In this document: in pieces, positions 47,682-53,082 of the stretch | Numbering within the stretch: the first letter of the stretch is position 1 | Layout of the letters: every line of letters begins with the position of its first letter | NCBI RefSeq assembly: GCF_049059935.1 | Contig: NZ_JBMGQR010000025.1 | Coordinates: 1 to 53,082 of the forward strand | Direction of reading: 5' to 3' | DNA: 53,082 bases | Origin: JAURVT01 sp049059935 | Lineage (GTDB): Bacteria; Actinomycetota; Actinomycetes; Propionibacteriales; Nocardioidaceae | Notes under the pieces: model-generated | Told to the model about the DNA's origin: nothing | What the model saw: only the letters and a program-made list of their open reading frames with translations | Databases searched by the model: none | Made by a program: the position numbers and the translations under genes

Positions 47682-48731
47682 ATGGACTACCGCAGCCTCG
47701 GACGTACCGGAATGATGGTCAGCCCCCTGTGTCTCGGGGCGATGATGTTCGGGGAGTGGGGCGAGCCCGACCACGACACGTCGATCGGGATCATCCACCG
47801 CGCCCTCGACGCCGGGATCAACTTCATCGACACCGCCGACGTGTACTCCCGTGGCGAGTCCGAGGAGATCGTCGGCAAGGCGCTCAAGGGCCGCCGCGAC
47901 GACGTCGTCCTCGCCACCAAGTTCCACGGACCCATGGACGTCGCGATGGGCGAGACGGGCGACCCGCTCCAGCGCGGCAACTCGCGCCGCTGGATCGTCA
48001 AGAAGGTCGAGAACAGCCTGCGCCGCCTCGGCACCGACTGGATCGACCTCTACCAGGTGCACCGCCCCGAGCGGGAGACCGACGTCGAGGAGACGCTGTC
48101 GGCCCTGACCGACCTGCAGCGCGCCGGCAAGATCCGCGCCTTCGGGTCGTCGACGTTCCCCGCGCACGAGGTGGTCGAGGCGCAGTGGATCTCCGAGAAG
48201 CGGGCACTCGGCCGGTTCGTCACCGAGCAGCCGCCGTACTCGATCCTGGTGCGTGGCATCGAGGCCGACCTGCTGCCCGTGGCCGAGCAGCACGGCCTCG
48301 GCGTCATCCCCTGGAGCCCGCTGGCCGGGGGGTGGCTGACGGGCAAGTTCCGCAAGGGCCAGGACGCGCCGCAGAGCAGCCGCGCGCAGCGGATGCCCGC
48401 GCGCTACGACCTCTCCGACCCCGGCAACCAGCGCAAGCTCGACGCCGCCGAGCACCTCGCGCTGCTGGCCGAGGAGGCCGGCGTGTCGATGGTGCACCTG
48501 GCCATCGCCTTCGTCCTGCAGCATCCGGGCGTCACCGCGCCGATCATCGGGCCGCGCACCATGGAGCAGCTCGAGACCCAGCTCGGCGCCGTCGACGTCC
48601 GGCTCAGCCCGGACGTGCTCGACCGCATCGACGAGATCGTCCCGCCGGGCGTCACGCTCAGCGCCGCCGACGCCGGCTACCGCGCGCCGGCCCTGACCGA
48701 CCCGTTCCTGCGCCGCCGTCGCACCGCCTGA
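47682..48731 (+). CDS. aldo/keto reductase
   Basis: This 349-aa AKR has the (beta/alpha)8 motifs: YRSLGRTGMMVSPLCLGAMMFG, the catalytic Asp and Tyr in FIDTADVYSRGESEEIVGKAL, Lys in VLATKFHGPM and His in YQVHRPERETD. The NADPH-binding C-terminal part is TAPIIGPRTMEQLETQLGAV. It resembles YajO/Tas-like or Gcy-type reductases; the substrate is unknown. TACGTT ends 6 bases before the ATG, so the transcript is probably leaderless. A Family B repeat follows its stop. Confidence 0.92.
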   Translation: MDYRSLGRTGMMVSPLCLGAMMFGEWGEPDHDTSIGIIHRALDAGINFIDTADVYSRGESEEIVGKALKGRRDDVVLATKFHGPMDVAMGETGDPLQRGNSRRWIVKKVENSLRRLGTDWIDLYQVHRPERETDVEETLSALTDLQRAGKIRAFGSSTFPAHEVVEAQWISEKRALGRFVTEQPPYSILVRGIEADLLPVAEQHGLGVIPWSPLAGGWLTGKFRKGQDAPQSSRAQRMPARYDLSDPGNQRKLDAAEHLALLAEEAGVSMVHLAIAFVLQHPGVTAPIIGPRTMEQLETQLGAVDVRLSPDVLDRIDEIVPPGVTLSAADAGYRAPALTDPFLRRRRTA

Positions 48732-48749
48732 CGCGCCCCACCGCGTCGT

Positions 48750-48806
48750 CGAGATACGGCATCGGCACCACGCGACAGCGCCCGGTGGTGCAGAACCCGT
48801 ATCTCG
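48750..48806 (-). repeat. Family B dispersed repeat, copy 2 (inverted)
   Basis: Arms at 48750-48771 and 48785-48806 pair over 19 of 22 bases around the loop GCGACAGCGCCCG. Read on the minus strand the loop is CGGGCGCTGTCGC, 12 of 13 identical to copy 1. It lies between the convergent aldo/keto reductase and pobA genes and could work as a terminator. G-runs follow at 48814-48833. Confidence 0.75.
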
Positions 48807-48833
48807 GCGACTCGGTGGGGGTGGGGGTGGGGG

Positions 48834-50012
48834 TCAGCCGCGGTAGCCGATGGGCAGGCCCGCGTAGTTCTCCGCCAGGCCGGCCGCGCCGGCCTCGCTG
48901 GAGGTGACCCACCGCAGCTGCGAGAGCTGGAGCTGCTCGTCGAACGGGTCCCCGCTGGTGTGCAGCATCGTGGTCATCCACCACGAGAAGTGGGTGCAGC
49001 GCCAGACGCGGCGCAGCGCGTCGTCGGAGTAGGAGTCGGCGAGGCGCTCGTCGCCCTTCAGCAGCGCGACGAGCGCGGGCGCGAGCACGCCGACGTCGGC
49101 GACCGCCAGGTTGAGGCCCTTCGCACCCGTCGGCGGGACGATGTGCGCGGCGTCGCCGGCGAGGAACAGCCGGCCGTGGCGCATCGGCTCCATCACGAAG
49201 CTGCGCATCGGCAGCACGCTCTTGTCGGTGATCGGGCCGGGCGTCAGCTCCCACCCGTCCTGGCCGTGGCCGAGGCGGGTGGCCAGGCCGTCCCAGATCC
49301 GGTCGTCCGACCACGCGGCGACGTCCTCGCCCGGCGGCACCTGCAGGTACATCCGGCTGACCGACGCCGACCGCATGGAGTGCATCGCGAACCCGTCGGG
49401 GTGCCAGGCGTAGATCAGCTCGTCGGTGGACGGCGCCACGTCGGCGAGGATGCCGAGCCACGAGTACGGGTAGGTCCGCTCCCAGGTGCGGCGCAGCGGC
49501 TCGGGGACGGCCGCACGGCTCGGGCCGAACGACCCGTCGCAGCCCACGACCACGTCGGCGTCCAGGCGGACGGCCGCACCGCCCGCGTCGGTGTAGGTGA
49601 CGAACGGGTGGTCGGTCTCCACGTCGTGCACCGCGGTGTCGGTGACCTCGTAGACGATCTGCTGGCCGGCCGCCTCGCGGGCGCGGCCGAGGTCGAGGGT
49701 CACCTCGGTCTGCCCGTAGAGCCAGATGCTGCGGCCCACGAGGTCGACGAAGTCGAGGTGGTGGCGCTCGCCCGGCCACTGCAGGTAGATGCCGCGGTGC
49801 TCGTCGCCCTCGCGGTGCAGGCGCTCGCCGAGGCCGACCGAGTCGAGCAGGTCGACCGTCGAGCTCTCCAGGATCCCGGCGCGGATGCGCGACTCGACGT
49901 ACTCGCGCGTCCTCGTCTCGACGACGACGGACTCCACGCCGTCCGCCGCGAGCAGGTGCGACAGCAGCAGCCCCGCGGGGCCGGCTCCGACGATGGCGAC
50001 CTGGGTCCTCAT
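48834..50012 (-). CDS. pobA: 4-hydroxybenzoate 3-monooxygenase
   Basis: This 392-aa flavin monooxygenase converts 4-hydroxybenzoate to protocatechuate. QVAIVGAGPAGLLLSHLL binds FAD, SRIRAGILESSTVDLLD is the diagnostic PobA N-terminal region, VVGCDGSFGPSR is the DG motif, and FLAGDAAHIVPPTGAKGLNL the second FAD motif. The length matches PobA (394 in Pseudomonas). It feeds the protocatechuate dioxygenase encoded at 50903. TCTGAT ends 6 bases before the ATG, and an IclR-type palindrome lies upstream. Confidence 0.95.
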   Translation of the reverse strand: MRTQVAIVGAGPAGLLLSHLLAADGVESVVVETRTREYVESRIRAGILESSTVDLLDSVGLGERLHREGDEHRGIYLQWPGERHHLDFVDLVGRSIWLYGQTEVTLDLGRAREAAGQQIVYEVTDTAVHDVETDHPFVTYTDAGGAAVRLDADVVVGCDGSFGPSRAAVPEPLRRTWERTYPYSWLGILADVAPSTDELIYAWHPDGFAMHSMRSASVSRMYLQVPPGEDVAAWSDDRIWDGLATRLGHGQDGWELTPGPITDKSVLPMRSFVMEPMRHGRLFLAGDAAHIVPPTGAKGLNLAVADVGVLAPALVALLKGDERLADSYSDDALRRVWRCTHFSWWMTTMLHTSGDPFDEQLQLSQLRWVTSSEAGAAGLAENYAGLPIGYRG

Positions 50013-50044
50013 GGGTCCATCAGACGCCGCGGGTGGACGGGCGG

Positions 50045-50821
50045 CTACCCGCGTCTTCCGTCTGGCGGAAGCCCGACGGTCAGCGTCCGCCCGATGCCCT
50101 GCGCGGCCACCTGCAGCGCCGCGACGAGCCGCGGGCGGTCGCGCTTGAGGCTCGGCACCACCACGCCCAGGGCCGCGACGACGTCGTCGCCGGCGCTGAC
50201 GGGCACCGCCACCGAGCACGCCCCGAGGCTCATCTCCTCGCTCGTCTGCGCGTAGCCGTCGCGGCGGACCCGGGCGAGCTCGCGCTGCAGGCTGCCGGGC
50301 TGGGTGACGGTGAACGGCGTGACGCGGGTGAGGTCGTGGAGCACTCGCGTGAGGACGGCCTCGGGCGCGTGCGCCAGCATCACCTTGCCGACTCCGGTGG
50401 CGTGCATCGGCAGCCGCGAGCCCACCTGGCTCACCACCGGCACCGACGCACGTCCGGACAGCCGGTCGACGTAGAGCACCTGGGTGCCGTCGCGCACCGC
50501 CAGGTGGACGGTGGCCAGGGTCGCGGCGTAGAGGTCCTGCAGGAACGGCGAGGCCACCTGGCGCAGGTCGGACTGCACCGGTGCGAGCAGCCCGAGGTCC
50601 CACAGCCTGCGCCCCACCTCGTAGTCGCCGTCGGCGCGGCGCCGCAGGGCACCCCACGCGACCAGCTCGGCGACGAGCCGGTGCGCCGTGCTCAGCGGCA
50701 GGTCGGCCCGGTCGGCGACGGCCGTCAGACCGAGCCGGCGGTGCTCGGGGTCGAACGCGCCGAGCACCGCCAGCAGACGCGCGGACGCCGTCCGCGGCTG
50801 CGACGCGTGGTCCCGGGGCAC
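50045..50821 (-). CDS. IclR family regulator of pob/pca genes
   Basis: This 258-aa protein has a winged helix-turn-helix at about residues 10-70 (LTAVADRADLPLSTAHRLVAELVAWG) and an IclR effector domain with LPMHATGVGKVMLAHAP and SLGACSVAVPVSAGDDVVAALGV. PcaR/PobR/PcaU-type IclR proteins respond to beta-ketoadipate, 4-hydroxybenzoate or protocatechuate. The GTG at 50821 is chosen because TATCCT ends 7 bases upstream and a longer start at 50866 would put the operator inside the gene. Its last codons cover the pobA-proximal operator. Confidence 0.9.
   Translation of the reverse strand: MPRDHASQPRTASARLLAVLGAFDPEHRRLGLTAVADRADLPLSTAHRLVAELVAWGALRRRADGDYEVGRRLWDLGLLAPVQSDLRQVASPFLQDLYAATLATVHLAVRDGTQVLYVDRLSGRASVPVVSQVGSRLPMHATGVGKVMLAHAPEAVLTRVLHDLTRVTPFTVTQPGSLQRELARVRRDGYAQTSEEMSLGACSVAVPVSAGDDVVAALGVVVPSLKRDRPRLVAALQVAAQGIGRTLTVGLPPDGRRG
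50055..50071. promoter_or_regulatory. IclR-type operator upstream of pobA
   Basis: CTTCCGTCTGGCGGAAG matches the operator at 50844-50860 in 16 of 17 bases. It lies 43 bases before the pobA start, just upstream of the expected -35, a position suited to activation. Confidence 0.75.
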
Positions 50822-50828
50822 GTCGCAC

Positions 50829-50896
50829 AGGATAGGGGAGGTGCTTCCGTCTGACGGAAGTCGCACCTCGGCGCGTCACGGCGGACGGCCTACGGT
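50829..50896. promoter_or_regulatory. divergent iclR/pcaH promoters and operator
   Basis: The perfect palindrome CTTCCGTCTGACGGAAG is at 50844-50860, nested in GAGGTGC/GCACCTC ends. The iclR -10 is TATCCT (complement of 50829-50834), so the palindrome covers its -35. The pcaH -10 is TACGGT at 50891-50896, ending 6 bases before the GTG. This fits autorepression of iclR and activation of pcaH. Confidence 0.75.
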
Positions 50897-50902
50897 GCTC
50901 GC

Positions 50903-51688
50903 GTGAGCCAGACCACCCAGCAGCCCGCGACGTCCTCGGACGCGGCGATCGCGACCCAGGACGAGATCAGCGCCGAGATCGCGGCGGCGTCGACCCCCGG
51001 CGGGCCCCAGCCGCGGCTGGACTTCGGGCCGTACCGCAGCAGCCTCCTGCGTCACCCCACCAAGGACCTCCGCCACGCCGACCCCGAGACCGTCGAGCTG
51101 GTGTCGCCGGTGTTCGGCCCGCAGGACGTCGACCCGCTCGAGGCCGACCTGACGATCCAGCACGGCGGCGAGCCGATCGGCGAGCGCATGGTCGTCACCG
51201 GACGCGTGCTCGACGGGGACGGGCGGCCCGTCCCGCACCAGCTGGTGGAGGTCTGGCAGGCCAACGCCTCGGGGCGCTACATCCACCAGCGCGACCAGCA
51301 CCCCGCACCGATCGACCCGAACTTCACCGGGGTCGGCCGCTGCCTCACCGACGCCGACGGCACCTACGCGTTCACCACGATCAAGCCAGGCCCGTACCCG
51401 TGGAAGAACCACCGCAACGCCTGGCGTCCGGCGCACATCCACTTCTCGGTGTTCGGCCGCGCCTTCACCCAGCGCCTGGTGACGCAGATGTACTTCCCGG
51501 GCGATCCGCTGTTCGCGCTCGACCCGATCTACCAGGCCATCACCGACGAGGCCGCGCGCGACCGGCTCGTGGCCGCCTACGACCACGACGTCACCCGGCC
51601 CGAGTGGTCCACCGGCTACCGCTGGGACATCGTGCTCGACGGCGCGGACGCCGTCCGCTTCGAGACCGACGACGAGGACGACGCATGA
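50903..51688 (+). CDS. pcaH: protocatechuate 3,4-dioxygenase beta subunit
   Basis: This 261-aa subunit carries the active-site iron. Ligands by position are Tyr126 (SGRYIHQ), Tyr165 (KPGPYPW), His178 and His180 (RPAHIHF), with the same spacing as Pseudomonas PcaH. It cleaves protocatechuate to beta-carboxy-muconate together with PcaG. The N-terminal 40 residues are variable. The GTG start has TACGGT ending 6 bases upstream, so the mRNA is probably leaderless. ATGA overlap with pcaG. Confidence 0.96.
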   Translation: MSQTTQQPATSSDAAIATQDEISAEIAAASTPGGPQPRLDFGPYRSSLLRHPTKDLRHADPETVELVSPVFGPQDVDPLEADLTIQHGGEPIGERMVVTGRVLDGDGRPVPHQLVEVWQANASGRYIHQRDQHPAPIDPNFTGVGRCLTDADGTYAFTTIKPGPYPWKNHRNAWRPAHIHFSVFGRAFTQRLVTQMYFPGDPLFALDPIYQAITDEAARDRLVAAYDHDVTRPEWSTGYRWDIVLDGADAVRFETDDEDDA

Positions 51689-52239
51689 GCCTGCCTCCCA
51701 CGCCCGGCCAGACGGTCGGCCCGTTCTTCGGCTACGCCCTGCCTTTCGAGGGCGGGCCCGACCTGGTCCCGGCGTCGCACCCCGAGGCGGTGCGGCTGCA
51801 CGGCCGGGTGCTCGACGGCGCCGGGGATCCCGTCCCCGACGCGCTGCTCGAGCTCTGGCAGGCCGACGCCGACGGGACGGTCGTGCAGCGCCACGGCTCC
51901 CTGCACCGGGACGGCTACACGTTCACCGGCTGGGGTCGGGCGGCCACCGACCGCAGCGGCGGGTACCAGTTCGTCACGGTGCGCCCGGGGACGTCAGAGC
52001 CCGGACGTGCGGCCTTCTTCTCGCTGGTGGTGTTCGCCCGCGGACTGCTCGACCGCCTGCACACGCGCGTCTACCTGCCCGGTCAGGACGCCCTGGCGTC
52101 CGACCCGCTGCTCTCCTCGCTCGACGACGAGGGGCGTCGGGGACTCGTCGCCGTCGAGGACGCGACCGGCCTGCGCTTCGACGTGCACCTGCAGGGCGAC
52201 CGGCAGACGACGTTCCTCCGCTACGGTCGGACCCCATGA
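51685..52239 (+). CDS. pcaG: protocatechuate 3,4-dioxygenase alpha subunit
   Basis: This 184-aa subunit begins LPPTPGQTVGPFFGYALPFE, the classical PcaG opening, and shares the beta-sandwich fold with PcaH: LHGRVLDGAGDPVPDALLEL and FTGWGRAATDRSGGYQFVTV. It lacks the iron-ligand histidines, as expected for the alpha chain. ATG overlaps the pcaH stop, and its own stop overlaps the CoA-transferase start. Confidence 0.95.
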   Translation: MSLPPTPGQTVGPFFGYALPFEGGPDLVPASHPEAVRLHGRVLDGAGDPVPDALLELWQADADGTVVQRHGSLHRDGYTFTGWGRAATDRSGGYQFVTVRPGTSEPGRAAFFSLVVFARGLLDRLHTRVYLPGQDALASDPLLSSLDDEGRRGLVAVEDATGLRFDVHLQGDRQTTFLRYGRTP

Positions 52240-52913
52240 GGGCCCGGGTCTGTGAGTCCGCGGACGAGGCGGTGGCCGACGTCGCGGACGGCGCGACGGT
52301 GCTCGTAGGTGGGTTCGGCCTGGCGGGGATGCCGTTCACACTGGTCGACGCGTTGATCCGCCAGGGGGCGCGTGACCTGACGGTGGTGTCGAACAACGCC
52401 GGGAACGCCGACGTGGGGCTGGCCGCCCTGTTGGCTGCGGGTCAGGTGTCCAAGGTGGTGTGCTCGTTCCCGCGTCAGGCCGACTCGTGGGTGTTCGACG
52501 GGTTGTACCGGGCGGGGAAGGTCGAGCTCGAGGTCGTGCCGCAGGGGAACCTGGCCGAGCGGATGCGTGCCGCCGGTGCCGGGATCGGGGCGTTCTTCAC
52601 CCCCACCGGGGCCGGGACGATGCTGGCCGAGGGCAAGGAGACCCGACAGATCGACGGGCGCCTACACGTCCTGGAGACACCCCTTCGCGGTGACGTGGCG
52701 CTGATCGCGGCGCACACCGCCGACACCGCCGGGAACCTGGTCTACCGCAAGACCGCCCGCAACTTCGGACCCGTCATGGCCACCGCCGCGGCCACCACGA
52801 TCGTCGAGGTCCAGCAGGTGGTCGAGGCCGGCCGGATCGACCCCGAGCACGTGGTCACGCCGGGGATCTACGTCGACCGCCTCGTCCGCGTCGAAGCAGA
52901 GGAGCGAGCCTGA
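52236..52913 (+). CDS. pcaI: 3-oxoadipate (3-oxoacid) CoA-transferase subunit A
   Basis: This 225-aa subunit has ATVLVGGFGLAGMPFTLVDAL at the CoA-binding end, LTVVSNNAGNADVGLAALL, GKVELEVVPQGNLAERMRAAG and FFTPTGAGTMLAEGKETRQ, all typical of the SCOT/PcaI alpha subunit. In this context it activates beta-ketoadipate with succinyl-CoA. Its ATG overlaps the pcaG stop. The substrate could also be acetoacetate by sequence alone; pca linkage makes 3-oxoadipate the better reading. Confidence 0.92.
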   Translation: MRARVCESADEAVADVADGATVLVGGFGLAGMPFTLVDALIRQGARDLTVVSNNAGNADVGLAALLAAGQVSKVVCSFPRQADSWVFDGLYRAGKVELEVVPQGNLAERMRAAGAGIGAFFTPTGAGTMLAEGKETRQIDGRLHVLETPLRGDVALIAAHTADTAGNLVYRKTARNFGPVMATAAATTIVEVQQVVEAGRIDPEHVVTPGIYVDRLVRVEAEERA

Positions 52914-53082
52914 TGACCCGGACGAAGGACCAGATCGCGGCGGCGGTCGCTGCGGACATCCCCACCGGTGCGTACGTGAACCTCGGCATCGGGCAGCCCA
53001 CCACGGTCGCGGACCACCTCGACGTCGGCCACGGCGTCACCCTGCACACCGAGAACGGGATGCTCGGCATGGGCCGGGCCGC
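52913..53082 (+). CDS. pcaJ: 3-oxoadipate CoA-transferase subunit B, N-terminal fragment
   Basis: Only the first 56 codons are in the window. The residues begin MTRTKDQIAAAVAADIPTGA and continue with YVNLGIGQPTTVADHL, then LHTENGMLGMG. The Glu in the ENG motif is the catalytic residue that forms the acyl-CoA anhydride. Its ATG shares one base with the pcaI stop (TGATG). The gene continues past the right edge. Confidence 0.92.
   Translation, partial: MTRTKDQIAAAVAADIPTGAYVNLGIGQPTTVADHLDVGHGVTLHTENGMLGMGRA

Noticed and set aside
50045..50866. Longer IclR protein starting at 50866
   Set aside because: The extra 15 codons would be made from the operator and promoter sequence. TATCCT and the GTG at 50821 give a better start.

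Overview
The window is very GC-rich DNA from a high-GC actinobacterium. The evidence is a mycothione reductase next to a mycothiol-dependent maleylpyruvate isomerase-type gene, a mycobacteria-like set of zinc-independent ribosomal proteins, many GTG starts, many 4-base ATGA/GTGA overlaps, and several genes whose -10 hexamer sits 6-7 bases before the start codon (probable leaderless mRNAs). A soil or plant-associated Nocardioidaceae member (Nocardioides/Aeromicrobium-like) fits, but the genus cannot be fixed from sequence reading. No rRNA, tRNA, CRISPR, phage or intact insertion sequence was seen. It looks like chromosomal backbone with catabolic islands.

Layout. 1-1.5 kb: Asp23/Gls24 envelope-stress cluster. 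1.5-4.8 kb: divergent LysR/EamA exporter, a 271-bp MITE-like palindromic repeat, and a MarR gene coupled to a membrane protein. 4.8-9.2 kb: hydrolase, small proteins, SDR, and a mycothiol redox pair. 9.4-14.8 kb: GlgX debranching enzyme, secreted and membrane proteins, a DAPKPGA-repeat protein divergent from an orphan OmpR-type regulator. 14.9-17.4 kb: a zinc-starvation ribosome island (L36, Mrf/COG0523-like protein, L32, S14, L33, L28, and divergent L31B) around one Zur-type palindrome. 17.5-19.4 kb: lipoprotein and hydroxyacyl-CoA dehydrogenase. 19.4-29.4 kb: a complete L-arabinose regulon (YtfQRT/YjfF-type importer, LacI regulator, araB, araD, araA). 29.5-37.7 kb: FAD reductase, small DUF, an M1 peptidase translationally coupled to a 1298-aa Pls/PosA-type single-module synthetase, and MalQ. 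38-43 kb: HBHA-like protein, acetyltransferase, OpuC-type osmoprotectant ABC operon. 43-48.7 kb: hydrolase, PepSY lipoprotein, GH18 protein, ASCH protein, RraA-like protein, DUF4349 lipoprotein, aldo/keto reductase. 48.8-53.1 kb: beta-ketoadipate genes pobA, iclR regulator, pcaHG, and the two CoA-transferase subunits, the last cut by the window end.

How it works together. The ara block imports, senses and converts L-arabinose to xylulose 5-phosphate. The pob/pca block takes 4-hydroxybenzoate through protocatechuate and later activates beta-ketoadipate, with one 17-bp palindrome repeated at both controlled promoters. GlgX and MalQ handle glycogen/maltodextrin. The Zur island swaps zinc-binding ribosomal proteins for cysteine-poor versions.

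Most unusual: two families of dispersed intergenic repeats. Family A has three copies with an identical 13-8-13-31-13 geometry, two of them arranged as inverted termini of a small palindromic element. Family B has two inverted copies of a 57-bp hairpin. The second highlight is the Pls-like synthetase with a lysine-like adenylation code, overlapping a zinc peptidase gene, which suggests a cationic poly-amino-acid system.
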